From positions 1 through 23,881 of the forward strand of contig NW_003120936.1 of the NCBI RefSeq assembly GCF_000003605.2: DNA of 23,881 bases. Direction: 5' to 3'. A program made the translations under genes and the position numbers. The stretch is from Saccoglossus kowalevskii. Its lineage: Eukaryota; Hemichordata; Enteropneusta; Harrimaniidae. Below, piece by piece: positions 1-12,700 of this stretch (its first letter is position 1; every line of letters starts with the position of its first letter). A model generated the notes under the pieces. That model was not told the DNA's origin and ran no database searches. It saw only the letters and a list, made by a program, of their open reading frames with translations.

Positions 1-2180
1 AGAGATACATATATTCCATAGTCGTAACAAACTGGGAATGCATATATTCTATCGTCAAAACAAACTGGGAATGCATATGCTCTATAGTCAAAATAAACTG
101 GGAATACATATATTCTATAGTCAAAATAAACTGGGAATGCAAATATTCCACAGTCAAAACAAACTAGGAATGCATATATTCTATAGTCAAAATAATCTGG
201 GAATACATATATTCTATAGTCAAAACCAACTAGGAATTGCATATATTCCACAGTCAAAACAAACTAGGAATGCATATATTTTATAGTCAAAACAAACTGG
301 AAATGCATATATTCTATCGTCAATACAAACTGGGAATACATATATTCTATAGTCAAACCAACTAGGAATGCATATATTATATAGTCAAAACAAACTAAAA
401 GTGTTTATATTCTATAGTCAAAACAATCTGGAAATGCATATATTCTATCGTCAAAAGAAACTGGGAATACATATATTCCATAATCAAAACAAATGGGAAT
501 GTATATATTCTATATTCAAAATAAACTGGGAATGCATATATTCCATAGTCAAACAAATGGGAATGTATATATTCTATACTTAAAATAAACTGGGAATACA
601 TATATCCTATAGTCAAAATAAACTGGGAATACATATATTTTTTCGTCGTTACAAACTGGAAATGCATATATTCTATCTTCAAAATAAACTGGGAATGCAA
701 ATATCCTGTAGTCAAAACAAACTGGAAATGCATATATTCTCTCGTCAAAATAAACTGGGAATACATATATTCTATCGTCAAAATAAACTGGGAATGTAAA
801 TATCCTGTAGTCAAAATAAACTGGGAATGCAAATATCCTGTAGTCAAAACAAACTGGAAATGCATATATTCTGTAGTCAAAATAAACTGGGAATGCAAAT
901 ATTCTATAGTTATAACAAACTGGGAATGCATATATTCTATCGTCAAAATAAACTGGGAATGCAAATATTCTATAGTCAAAATAAACTGGGAATGCAAATA
1001 TCCTGTAGTCAAAATAAACTGGAAATACATATATTCTATAGTTATAACAAACTGGGAATGCATATATTCTATAGTCAAAATAAACTGGGAATGCAAATAT
1101 CCTGTAGTCAAAACAAACTGGAAATGCATATATTCTATAGTCAAAATAAACTGGGAATGCAAATATTCTATAGTCAAAATAAACTGGGAATGCAAAAATC
1201 CTGTAGTCAAAATAAACTGGAAATGCATATATTCTATAGTCAAAATAAACTGGGAATGCAAATATCCTGTAGTCAAAATAAACTGGAAATACATATATTC
1301 TACAGTTATAACAAACTGGGAATGCATATATTCTATCATCAAAATAAACTGGGAATGCAAATATCCTGTAGTCAAAATAAACTGGGAATACATATATTCT
1401 ATATTTATAACAAACTGGAAGTGCATATATTCTATAGTCAAAATATATTGCGAATGCAAATATTCTATAGTCAAAATAAACTGGGAATACATATATTCTA
1501 TAGTTATAACAAACTGGGAATGCAAATAGTCTATAGTCAAAATAAACTGGGAATACATATATTCTATAGTCAAAAATAAACTGGAAATACATATATTCTA
1601 TAGTTATAACAAACTGGGAATGCATATATTCTATAGTCAAAATAAACTGGGAATGCAAATATTCTATACTCAAAATAAACTGGGAATGCAAATATTCTAT
1701 AGTCAAAAAAAAACTGGGAATACATATATTCTATAGTCAAAATGAACTGGGAATACATATATTCTATAGTTATAACAAACTGGGACTGCATATATTCTAT
1801 CGTCAAAATAAACTGAGAATACATATATTCTATAGTCAAAACAAACTGGGAATGCAAATATTCTATAGTCAAAATAAACTGGGAATACATATATTCTATA
1901 GTCAAAATAAACTGGAAATGCATATATTCTATCGTCAAAACAAACTGGGAATGCATATATTCCATTGTCAAAACAAACTGGAATTTCATATATTCTTTAG
2001 TCAAAACAAACTGGAAATGTATATATTCTATAGTCAGATCAAACTGGGAATGCATATATTCTATAGTCAAAATAAACTGGGAATGCAAATATTCTTTAGT
2101 CAAAATATACTGGGAATACATATATTCTACAGTCAAAAAATTGGGAATGCATATATTCTATGTTCTATAGACAAATCAAA
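1..2180. repeat. 33-bp minisatellite, about 65 copies
   Basis: Tandem units of 33 bp contain the core ATATATTCTATAGTCAAAA followed by a variable AACTGGGAATG-type segment. Variants include CATATATT versus CAAATATT, TATAG versus TATCG or CTGTAG, and CTGGGAA versus CTGGAAA. Variant units alternate in blocks, clearest at about 700-1370, which suggests a higher-order pattern. The array begins before the window. It decays at the right end, where the last units near 2140-2180 are irregular. Because 33 is a multiple of three and the unit lacks stops in several frames, long open frames appear on both strands; these are artefacts of the period and not genes. Confidence 0.95.
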
Positions 2181-2237
2181 CTGCCATTCAGTTCCTTAAT
2201 CAAGTCAAATACCCTAAAATGGTACACTGAAGTATTG

Positions 2238-2836
2238 TGATGTCATACATTGAGACATAGTACATTTATATATGTCAATAATGTAGCACATATTTTATGT
2301 TATCCACCTAATGACGTCAAATATTGAGACATAGTACATTTATATATGTAAATAATGTAGCACATATTTTATGTTATCCACCTAATGACGTCAAATATTG
2401 AGACATAGTACATTTATATATGTAATAATGTTGCACATATTTTATGTTATCCACTTAATGACGTCAAATATTGAGACATAGTATATTTATATTTGTAAAT
2501 AATGTAGCACATATTTTATGTTTTCCACTTAATGACGTCATATATTGAGACATAGTACCTTTATATATGTAATAATGTAGCACATAGTTTATGTTATCCA
2601 CCTAATGACGTCAAATATTGAGACATAGTACATTTATATATGTAATAATGTTGCACATATTTTATGTTATCCACTTTATGACGTCAAATATTGAGACATA
2701 GTATATTTATATTTGTAAATAATGTAGCACATATTTTATGTTATCTTCTTAATGACTTCAAATATTGAGACATAGTACATTTATATATGTAAATAATGTA
2801 GCACATATTTTATGTTATCCACTTAATCACGTCATG
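2238..2836. repeat. 73-74-bp tandem array carrying CRE-like palindromes
   Basis: About eight head-to-tail units of 73-74 bp follow the 33-bp array but share no sequence with it. Each unit has a TGACGTCA-type site, then ATTGAGACATAGTACATTTA or a close variant, then AATGTAGCACATATTTTATG. Exact TGACGTCA begins at 2312, 2386, 2459, 2533, 2606 and 2679. Degenerate sites begin at 2238 (TGATGTCA), 2753 (TGACTTCA) and 2827 (TCACGTCA). The site is the consensus for CREB/ATF bZIP factors. Whether it is used here is unknown. Confidence 0.93.
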
Positions 2837-3865
2837 TATTGTGTTTTATTTTGAAACCACGGCAGACACTTATGTTCTGTATAAACTATCAAATTATGGA
2901 ATGTTGTACATCGAATGTTTAACATATCACACATTTCTGTTTTACACTGAATTATTTGTCAGTACAAATAATACATTCTATTATGACAAATAAATACCTA
3001 GACGAATCACTGATGAATGTTTGTCATATCTGTTATAATTCAATAAACAATGTCATCGCACTTTGACCGCAACATTAATGTCAGCGCAGTTGAGGTCAGC
3101 GAAGAATTTACCAAAATTCCATACAGTGGCGGAAATATCATGTCTTGTTATTGAAGGATACAAAGCTGGAGGAGATGTCCCCCAAAAGATGGAAAAATTG
3201 ACCCCTAAAGGTCAGATATGTTGACACTCTGTGTGGTATGATTGTGAGCAATAAACTGTTTGTAAATAACTATGACAACAGTTTGTTCCAGCCTCCAGGA
3301 TGTGTGACCTCAGGGGTCACGCACAACGGATATTGCATTGGCGCAAATAAAATAAACAAGTGTTAACAAAAGTACAATCATGTTTTCAAAATCTTTTGAA
3401 ACAAATAAATTTATGCTTTATGACACAAATAAAATAATCTTTAGCACAGCTTAAATAATGTGTTTATATTGTTTTTAACATGAATTTGGTACGCTAATGA
3501 AATATACAAACTTTTTAAAGATACATTATCATCATATTCCCAATAACTGTGAATGCGAGCGTGGTGAGTTAAGTGCGAGTTACGCGTGAAATCGAACTTA
3601 AAAGCAGGACAAACAAACGCTACAGTGACGTCACGTCTTGGGATTCAACAAACACAAAAATAATTTTCAGGCATAATAATATGCTATACACATTTGTGGT
3701 CAATTTTGATGGAGTAAGAATTTCTCAACACTATATTTCACTCTGAAAGATCGGCGTTTCGACATTGACCTATAAGGACAAATTCAAATCGAATTGTTGC
3801 GGCTCTGAACGCATTACGCGAAATCTCACAGTTAAAATCACTTGTTTATTGAATGCTACAATGGA
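2837..3865. other. Gene-free stretch with one isolated CRE-like site
   Basis: I see no gene, tRNA or recognisable transposon here. Short items are an inverted GTGACC/GGTCAC pair at 3304-3320 and an exact TGACGTCA at 3626-3633 in a locally CpG-containing patch (about 3550-3640). Open frames are short and interrupted. Confidence 0.5.
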
Positions 3866-3892
3866 CATATATATATATATATTACATTGATT

Positions 3893-3961
<69 letters not shown>
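3866..3961. repeat. (TA)n microsatellite, interrupted
   Basis: A short TA run (about 3866-3882) is followed by a TTACATTGATTGG interruption and a long TA run (about 3895-3961). The motif ATTGATTGGTAT occurs on both sides of the long run, which suggests that TA expansion split a local duplication. The Tyr/Ile-rich open frame across it is an artefact of the repeat. Confidence 0.97.
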
Positions 3962-3963
<2 letters not shown>

Positions 3964-6900
3964 ATTGGTATTATGATCCATTCTCTCAACAAGCACCACC
4001 GAATTTTCAGACTTCGTTTGACCGTAAATTTATATCAAAAGTCATCACATCGGAAAGAGAACAGCCATGAAACATACATGGGACATATGAGGGCACTTAC
4101 AGTGAAGAATAGATTTTTAAGTAGTCAATAATATTTGTTTTTGCAAATTGTTAACTAAATGTTCATTGTGAATCGAAAATACAAGATAATGATACAAGAT
4201 AATACAAGATAGTCATAAAAATTGCGTTTTTATTTACTGTTTGAAAAGGAACGGGTGATTTACTGATAATATGAAGAACCATCTTATCACAGATTTGCAA
4301 TAAGAGGTATATGTGACGTAATATGAACACTTACATACAAACAGACGAACACGTGGGCGGTCAAAGATCAATCAGTAATATATGCAGATCATTGTTCACT
4401 TTCTCACCGAACCTTAAACCAGTTAGGAGAATAACATTGTAATATATTTCCACAACATGCAAAACATAATGAACAGGAAAAATATAATGGTAGGTATGAC
4501 ATAACAGATACTGGTTTGTGAACGTGATTGGTTTGTTTACTCGAATTGAACTAGGTACTTACATTAAAGCAGGCCCGGGGCATCTGGATAAGTCATGTAT
4601 TTAATTGTGTAATAAGTCTTATTCGTGTGATACCGAAACGGCGACATACAAAATAAATGTTGATGAAAGGTTCTGTAAAAAGTGCAATACTGATAACGTT
4701 GAGGGTAAATTTCACTTCCTGGTTGACTGTTCACAACATTAAGAAGCAAAAATAAGGTTATTTAAGTCAATACAAATCTAAGAATCACAATTCAGACAAT
4801 GAGGAAAGGTGTTGGTATACTATGGATAACGCCCGTAAAAACGAAAGTGCTATTTTCTGATATAATTTCATCTACATTTATTTATCATAACTAATTACGT
4901 AAAGTTCCTTTTTTTAAACATCATTTTATTAGATTTTTATTAGATGGTAAGTTTCATGGCAAAGTCAAACATGTAAAAAAGAAAGAAGATATTTTTGTCC
5001 AATGAAAAACCAATTTAATTGAAAAAATAAATTCACAGGCGTTTCAATAGACGTTTCAAAAACAAGGCTGCGTCAAATATACACTTGTGATATTATAATT
5101 TATATATTTAACTAATTTATTGTTAATTGATATCCACCTTATTATTCTGATATTAAATAATCTGTCTTATTAATTTTCACGCGTTGTATCCATATAAAAC
5201 TGTAGGGGTCCATGTGCACAACGATAACTTCTTTACATGTGATTACTTCGCGTTGTTACCAGCGTATTCCATATTGCCGTCATTGTCTTTACTCCTTTAG
5301 TGTACAGGAAAGCAGAAGACTTAAAACACTTCGGATATAGCGTTTAGAGAGGCTCTTCAGTCCCGACGTTATTCGCGCTTTGTCTGTCGCGTCGTGCAGT
5401 GTTTGATCTCCATGTGGACCTTTCTTCTTATCCGACAGAAACCATTTGATCTCTGTTTTACCTGTTATTCAAAGCAAACTGATATTATCTGCTTGACCAA
5501 GCTGTATTACATAAGCTTAACGGTCGAGACAATAACGCATAAAAAGCATTAGTATGTAGTTTCATCTAAGTAATTCTCGTTTTCAGGTTAATTGAATATA
5601 GAGATAAGTATGTCATCATTCCAAGCCAAACCAAGTACGTGTATGTTTATATTTGGCCTTGATAGAAGGTTATAACATCCATACTAGCACGTGACTTATC
5701 CTTTTTATATATAAAGATGCATACATGGTGACAAACGCAGATCCAAGGATGCCTGTTACACGTATGAAAGCAGAGCTCAAATGGCAAAGGGAATATGTGT
5801 CATTATAGATTCTTCAAAAGGTGACAGACTAATGAAAATTCTCATCGCCTTCAATTTACAAATAATTACAAAAGGGAGAAAACGTTCACGTCTTTCAATA
5901 ACAGTTGTGCCGTTGGATACGACACAATAGCAATGGGAAGAGCGACGAAAACGTGATCAATATATAGTAATAATACGTCTTTCATATTGCATTGAACGAA
6001 ATACATGTCCACATTACCCAGACAAGTGTGTTTAAATGGTACGTTTGAAACAAAGACGCAATATCTATGTTTAGACTTGCCCAATAATGTAGTCATATAA
6101 ATGTTATAATGATACCCATCTGTGTATACAACTGTATGTTTAGAGAGCTACCCCCAAACAGACGATGTTGTCATATTGATGCATTGCTTTGTTATTTGTT
6201 CAAATGCGACTTTGGGGAACCTTGATTGTGACCCACAGGTGCTTGTGTTCGACTGGGTCTGGTTGACGCCAGGATGGCACATTCAATTGTCATAATGCCA
6301 TTATGATAGAAAGATTTCCACATAGCTATGTCGTGTATGTAAACTGGAATACTGTCTCTGTAACAAAAATATACTATATGCCAACTCCTAACTACACATA
6401 CACAAGTCAGGAAAGACAATAGTGACATTTAATGCACGGAACTGTCGCTTGGCACAGCGAATATTTAAAAAAAAAACAGAAAGAATGTGCTTGCACAAGA
6501 TGGATTATTAAAGTGTCCATTTCATATAATTTCTCATTTCGTATAATGTGCATATTGTGGTATTTTATTTGTTTCTGTACTTATACCCCCCCCCCCCCAA
6601 ATGCACGACACGATTTGGTAACAGCTACGTCAAAAATACTGCACTACACGATATGCGCATGTCACTGAGACGAAAAAATAGAAATACTTAAAATAAATCT
6701 TTTTCTATGATATCATATACAATCAGACAATTTAAAGTTTAAGTATATACTAGTACTATAAATTCTCGTTATAAATTACCTTACAATGGTGATGTTAACC
6801 CATCATCTGAATCGGACACAAAAAGGACTCCAAACCTTGCCTTCTACACACATACACTTCAACAAACAATAAACAATATAATATGCATGACGATGAGAAA

Positions 6901-7076
6901 TATCAACTGACGCGTGACAGTATGGGACCTTATTAATGAAACATTTTTTTCTGTACAAGACTCGAATATCTATATGTCACTGAAAGCAACTTTCGAACGT
7001 TTAAAAAAATCGTAGTCTGTCTAGAACAGATAAAAATCAGACGATTCCTATCAAGGTCATTTTTTCTTCGTTCTTC
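3962..7076. other. AT-rich stretch with no supportable gene
   Basis: Only short open frames (61-78 codons) occur, with no recognisable protein. Simple features are a small GATACAAGATAAT-like duplication at about 4177-4210 and a run of 13 C at 6586-6598. A CpG-containing patch lies at about 5340-5410. I found no RNA gene. Confidence 0.5.
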
Positions 7077-7205
7077 GCGCGGTGGTCGTCGCGCAGTGCG
7101 TGTTCGAATTTCATGTAAATAAACAATGTATTTTACACGCGTTGTATACGTCGCTACGAGTCCCATATCGAACAGAACGCGGCACGACGACTGCCGTCCT
7201 TTAAG
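7077..7205. mobile_element. Possible 130-bp MITE with diverged inverted ends
   Basis: The left end contains GCGGTGGTCGTCGCGC at 7079-7094. The right end (about 7181-7205) has GACGACTGCCGTCCTTTAA, which resembles the reverse complement of the left end at about 13 of 18 positions. The same 16-mer occurs at 8040-8055, and the next 34 bases are about 70% alike between the two sites. A CGACGACCACCG-CCTTTAA end also occurs at 15219-15237. This looks like a short non-autonomous relative of the element whose proposed ends lie at 8.03 and 15.24 kb. No coding capacity is visible, and no clear target-site duplication was found. Confidence 0.4.
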
Positions 7206-8033
7206 TGTTTGGTTGTTATTATGTATAAATTATTGTAACGGAGACATCAGAAATTAGAAGTGAATGCCTTTGTTTACATATGTTGAGAATCTAGACTTAT
7301 AACTTAATTATAAAATTAAACTTATCTTATATGGCAACCATTATGCATGTTATAGGGTGTAATCGGAATTGACAGGTAGGCCTCTTTGATTTAGCAGTTT
7401 TAATGACGAATTCAATAGAACTGTACAAACACAACTCTGATTCTGCCTCAAGTCACGCGACATGTTTTAACAAATATAAATTTATAATTACTATAATATC
7501 TCTATGGTCATATAAATAACATTATGGCTTCATATAATTTGCAACCACTTAACGATTTGATACACTATGTACTCTGTCTATATATCTTCAAAGTGCAATA
7601 CTTATGATAGTGAAAACAACATAAAAAACATAAAAACTTGCGAAAAAAAATATCAGTTGACAAAATGGATAAATTTCTCTAAAATAATAGGGTATTTGAC
7701 ATTACAGCACAAGTCTTTTAAAACATTCATATACAATGTATTTGAAAGGGGGGAAGAAATACACTGGAATATTTGTCCAAGCTTGATAATTAACCACATA
7801 ATCTATAATTACTCAAATTAACTAGTTTTCTTGTAACCGTTGAACAAATTACTTCAGTATAATACACTGCACAACTGGCCCGGCCCTACTAAGAAAGATA
7901 AGTCTTTTCGCACGATTTGAACAGTGCCCTCTATAGCTACATCTGAAATACTTCTCCAACTGTTACCACAGGTGGCTACATGGCCACGTGAATCCCAGTA
8001 ATATAATATAGGCAATGAATAATACTCGTATAT
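7206..8033. other. AT-rich stretch with no supportable gene
   Basis: The stretch contains an 84-codon low-complexity open frame at 7567-7821 and part of a minus-strand frame at 7854-8198. Neither resembles a known family. I see no RNA gene or clear repeat. Confidence 0.45.
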
Positions 8034-8080
8034 TAAAGAGCGGTGGTCGTCGCGCCGCGCATGTGCGACATTTGTGTTGA
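8034..8080 (+). repeat. Candidate left terminal inverted repeat of the Harbinger element
   Basis: From 8033 the plus strand reads TTAAAG, then two variable bases, then CGGTGGTCGTCGC and a CG-GCATG-type segment. The reverse complement of 15218-15240 reads the same apart from those two bases, and similarity continues inward (about 12 of the next 16 bases). Both ends are bordered by TTAA. PIF/Harbinger elements normally duplicate three bases (TWA), so the exact boundary is uncertain. Confidence 0.4.
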
Positions 8081-8481
8081 TAAACATTGTTTTTTCCACA
8101 ATCGTATGCGTTCTTCTAATGGAATCACGTGTACGTGTTTTGACCAAGGCGCAACGTACACTAATTACCGCTGGAGACTTTCCAATTGGTTTACGCAACA
8201 GTCAAAGTCGCGTTGTGTCGTCACCGTAAGCGCTTTGTAGTTAACGGACAGTACGTCTCAAAAAACAAAAACAAAATATTTTTTCGACAGCTGTGGCGTT
8301 CATTCTGCGTGGTAAGTGTTGATTTCCATCACCTTGTATATATTTTGTGTATTCTAAATTACTATATGCAGATATTAATCTTGTTTCAAAACTTTATTTG
8401 AATAAATATTTATTACAATCGTATTATTTACCAAAAGGAAATACAATAAAATTAATTGCCAACTTTTTATTTTATATATAG

Positions 8482-9374
8482 GAGTTGTGCATATTACTAG
8501 CACCATCTATACCGGAGCGATCTCTCAGTATTGAGAAGAAAATGTTATCAACTCTTTGGGTTCTTGGAAATCAAGAAAGTTATAGAGGTGTAGCCGATAG
8601 ATTCGGAATCGGCAAAAGTTCTTTACATTATGTAGTAATGACCGTTTGTCAAGCCCTTGTTGCAAAGCAAAGTGATTATATTTGTTGGCCAAAGGGCATT
8701 GAAGTGCAACAGATATGTGAAAGTTTTCGTCAGAAGACAGGATTTCCAGGCGTAATTGGTGCTGTTGATGGAACCCACATATACATACCTGGCCCATCAC
8801 ACCACAGAAATTCATACATAAATCGAAAAGGGTTCCCCAGTATCCAACTGCAGGCCGTATGCGACAGCAATCTGAGATTCACGGATGTTTACACTGGGTG
8901 GCCAGGCTCAGTTAATGATGCCAGAGTTTTTAAGAATAGTCCAGTGCGCAACGTGCTGCATAACGAACTACCACCTAACTTACATCTACTTGGTGATTCT
9001 GCGTATGCATTATCAACGTATGTTCTCACGCCATATAGAGATAACGGACATTTAAATGCAGTAGAAAAACAGTTTAATAAATACCATTCGTCCACACGTG
9101 TTGACATCGAAAGGGCGTTCGTTTAAAATACCTCGACATGTATTTGCTGACAGAAATTCCCACTGTCATTGTAGCTGCATGTGTATTGCATAACATTGGA
9201 TTAATTTATGAAGATATTGATGAGGATTTAGATGGACTTGTATATGATAATAATGATGGCGACAACAACGATTACTACTTGGAAAATAACAATCAGGAAG
9301 CAGCAAGGGCAAAGCGACTGGAAATTGCGAATTTGTTGTTATGGGAAATTGTAAATCGTAGTGGAGGGGCTTAG
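8482..9374 (+). pseudogene. PIF/Harbinger DDE transposase (HARBI1-like), 5'-incomplete and frameshifted
   Basis: The protein is a DDE-superfamily nuclease that cuts and rejoins Harbinger transposon DNA. The main frame (8482-9126) has a helix-turn-helix region (LGNQESYRGVADRFGIGKSS), then the catalytic acids in order: D in VDGTH (residue 95 counting from 8485), D in GDSAY (171) and E in ERAF (209). Directly after ERAF the frame hits TAA at 9124-9126. Coding resumes in another frame with LKYLDM and TEIPTVIVAACVLHNI, ending in an acidic tail and TAG at 9372-9374. The family normally has about eight residues (a LLKGRFRR-like stretch) at this junction. A deletion of about 25 nt explains both their loss and the frame change. 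The N-terminus is missing. ATATATAG at 8474-8481 could be a splice acceptor, but no convincing upstream exon was found. The encoded enzyme is probably inactive. Confidence 0.9.
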
Positions 9375-9708
9375 TTATAACGTTATAAAGAAATAGAATT
9401 GAATCAAATAATTCGAGTAATAATTATATTAGAGAATGTGATTCAATTAAATCGACTGGGTATAATTATAAAATTTTTACAATAGTAAATGTAATTTTTA
9501 CGTATTATTAAAAAAAATATTCATTGTTACGACAATCCTTTGGCAAGGTACATATTTATACCCATGCATGAATAAGACAACACACCATGTATTAATAACA
9601 ATTAACAATTTGTATTTAAATATAAGAAATTAATTTGTATTAAAATGTGAGATTACAAATAATTTAATTTAAAGTTTAATATTTAAAGTAACATTTAATT
9701 AGCAAACA
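9375..9708. other. AT-rich spacer between convergent Harbinger genes
   Basis: These 334 bases separate the 3' ends of the transposase and Myb-like genes. The stretch is strongly AT-rich and presumably holds both 3' untranslated regions. I see no gene or clear structured element. Confidence 0.5.
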
Positions 9709-12700
9709 TTATTTTTTTGCCAACAATTCAGAAAAATCTTTTAAAATATCGTTGCGCTGTTTCGCAACTTCAATAGCTTCTTTCTGCAATTTTGCTAAGT
9801 GATCAAACTGAATTTTCTGTTCTTTGGCGTAATCAATAAACCATGCAGGAGGAGTATCATCCGTCTTGTTTGTTTTTCTTTTCTTCTTCCCATCTTTAGA
9901 TACAACTTCATAATGGTCATTCGTTGTTTCATTCTTGTGCTTTTCAACTACCTGAAAGATGATGGTTATAAAGAGACAGACGTAATGTTTTAACTATTTG
10001 CATGTTCTTATCATATACTAATATAATTCTTTAAATCTTGGCTATTTACTCATTTTCATTGGATGTGAATATTTGTACTACTTTNNNNNNNNNNNNNNNN
10101 NNNNNNNNNNNNNNNNNNNNNNNNNNNNNNNNNNTTGGTAAGCTTAGCTTAGCTAAAGGGTATATATTATATGAATTATCAATTTTATTCCTAACAATTC
10201 AGAACCTGAAATGGACTGATATCAAATTAATAATGAAGTACACACCTTGTGGGAGAGAAGAAATTGTATTTGTCGTCCATAGATTCAAAAAACTTCCACC
10301 TCCTTCGACCTCTTCCCGATTCATCATTCCCATCAACTATTAATTTATATCTGTAAAAAGGCCACGATTTAGCTAAGTTTTGATCACATATTCTAAAGAA
10401 AAATCTACGATCATACAATAGCCATGGTATAATCAATCATAAGAAAAACAATGGTAGTCCTACCGATATTTTAAAGATCTCATCTTATCACATATATCAA
10501 ATGAATATGCGTATCCATGTTTCGTCAGTTCATCAGCAATTTGCTTCCACACATCCATTTTTTTGATCACAGGAGATTGAAACATTTCCTGCTTCTCTCT
10601 GTAAGTCTCAATTAGCAGTAGTGTGGAACTGTGTGTCCACACATTTGATGGCACTGTTGTTTTTAAAATAATTATATTCATAATTACAGATATTCATGTG
10701 CCATTCAACTAAAAATTTTAACACACACTGTATATCATAGTTTAGTAACTGGATGTACTTTGTAATTAATAATATTATCAAAGCATGCATGAATTGAATT
10801 TTCTTTATTGTAAAGTTACAACGTATTATCTAAATACTAGTAATATACAATTCGAATGTATGTGTCATTTGATCTAGTAAATAAACTACATATATGCAAC
10901 ATTACATCACATGCCTGCTACATTTATTTGCAAAAATACACTAATCTACCATCTGCTACACTATATCTACAACATTTATAATGGGGGCAATCGCCATAAA
11001 ATAAACAATTTCTGTCTAAATAGTTGCTAGTCTGTAATCACAAAATGATGAATGATTTTTCTGCTTGATTATTTTGTAAATTGTAGGACACTGACAGGTT
11101 TGTAGAAAGTTAGCATGCCCAATGAAATATTGCAGGTATCTAAGTAACTAAAAGCCTGGTTATATTGTGTCTGTTGCATGCTAATTGTTATTGTATTTAT
11201 GCAATATTAATCTTCCAGCTTCCGCTACTGCTTCCTGCAATGCCTACAGTCTAAGACCTGTTAAATAAATTGAGATATGCAACCATTCATCCACTGCCTG
11301 TACATAAATCTATATCTTGCTACACTACATATATTGCCTTCAAAATAAACTGACATGTATACATTGATCCACAACCTGCTACACTTCTGCCAAATGATCT
11401 GAAATAGGTAACAGTAAATCTTCCTGCAACACTACATCTATGTTTTATTGCCTTTTATATGAGCATGTTTATTTGCAGCATTTTATGAATAATAAGTAGA
11501 TCCAGTTAACATATTTAAATATGTTTATAGGTAAATTGGCGGTTATCAGATACCTATAATCTATGCCTGCAATACCATACACTTTTTCTATTTAACTTGT
11601 CATAAACATTTTATTTCATACAAAAATACACTAATAAATTGATGGTCTATAGTCATATAAATAGTCAATTGTAACAATTTATTTTTCTTTATTATAAATG
11701 TTATACAATATATTATAAAAAAATGAATACAACTCAAATGACTTAAACATAAAGAAAGTACCAGGGTATGTGCTATTTGAAAAAAAACTACAATTGCATC
11801 TAAAACCTACTTAAATGCTTATATTGCCTGCTAAATAAATTTGAGATATATACAACATTATTCTGCTGACTACTACAATGCATCTACAACCTGCTACACT
11901 GAGTCTACAATCTGCTACACTGCAACTACTTTCTGCTATAATGAACTTGTATATATATATGTAACATTAATCTGCTGATTACTACAATGCATCTACAACC
12001 TGCTACACTGAGTCTACAATCTGCTACACTGCAACTACTTTCTGCTATAATGAACTTGTATATATATATGTAACATTAATCTGCTGATTACTACAATGCA
12101 TCTACAGCTTGCTACACTGAGTATACAATCTGCTACACTGCAACTACTTTCTGCTATAATGAACTTGTATATATATGTAACATTAATCTGCTGATTACTA
12201 CAATGCATCTACAGCTTGCTACACTGAGTATACAATCTGCTACACTGCAACTACTTTCTGCTATAATGAACTTGTATATATATGTAACATTAATCTGCTG
12301 ATTACTACAATGCATCTACAGCTTGCTACACTGAGTATACAATCTGCTACACTGCAACTACTTTCTGCTATAATGAACTTGTATATATATGTAACATTAA
12401 TCTGCTGATTACTACAATGCATCTACAGCTTGCTACACTGAGTATACAACCTGCTACACTGCAACTACTTGTCACCTTTTAACAGTTAGCAGAAATTCCT
12501 ACCCAGAAGTAGCCATTTTATGATGACATTGAAAGACAGTGTGGAAGCATTGTATGTAAGTAACCACACTAGTACAGTACAAAAATATGCTTAAAGTCCA
12601 CATTGGCCACAAATTGTAGTTCATCACACAGAATTTTGTTTTGACATTGTTTAGTATGAGTGACAGCTTTTAAATCAAATTAAAATTTGATGAAACTTCT

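Noticed and set aside
395..2136. Long open frames on both strands encoding tyrosine/phenylalanine-rich repeat peptides
   Set aside because: They follow from a 33-bp tandem unit that lacks stops in several frames; there is no start or splice context and no non-repeat protein sequence.
1..2836. Regular arrays that could be mistaken for CRISPR
   Set aside because: Units are contiguous with no unique spacers, no cas genes are present, and the window is eukaryotic.
3304..3320. Inverted GTGACC/GGTCAC pair as a nuclear receptor element
   Set aside because: Only six-base arms, spacing unlike the standard elements, and no adjacent gene.
3853..4131. Open frame across the TA microsatellite
   Set aside because: More than half is a Tyr/Ile run from (TA)n, and the rest resembles no known protein.
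6586..6598. Run of 13 C
   Set aside because: Simple homopolymer with no associated structure; its length may be affected by sequencing error.
7079..7120. TGTTCGAATTTC resembling a tRNA or SINE B box
   Set aside because: There is no matching A box at the right distance, and the segment does not fold as a tRNA.
7854..8198. 114-codon minus-strand open frame
   Set aside because: It crosses a candidate transposon end at 8033-8055. Its peptide similarity to the frame at 15136-15318 comes from that shared DNA repeat, not from a protein.
8186..8401. Possible missing N-terminal exon of the transposase
   Set aside because: A GTG|GTAAGT donor is present at about 8311, but the encoded peptide lacks recognisable Harbinger N-terminal motifs.
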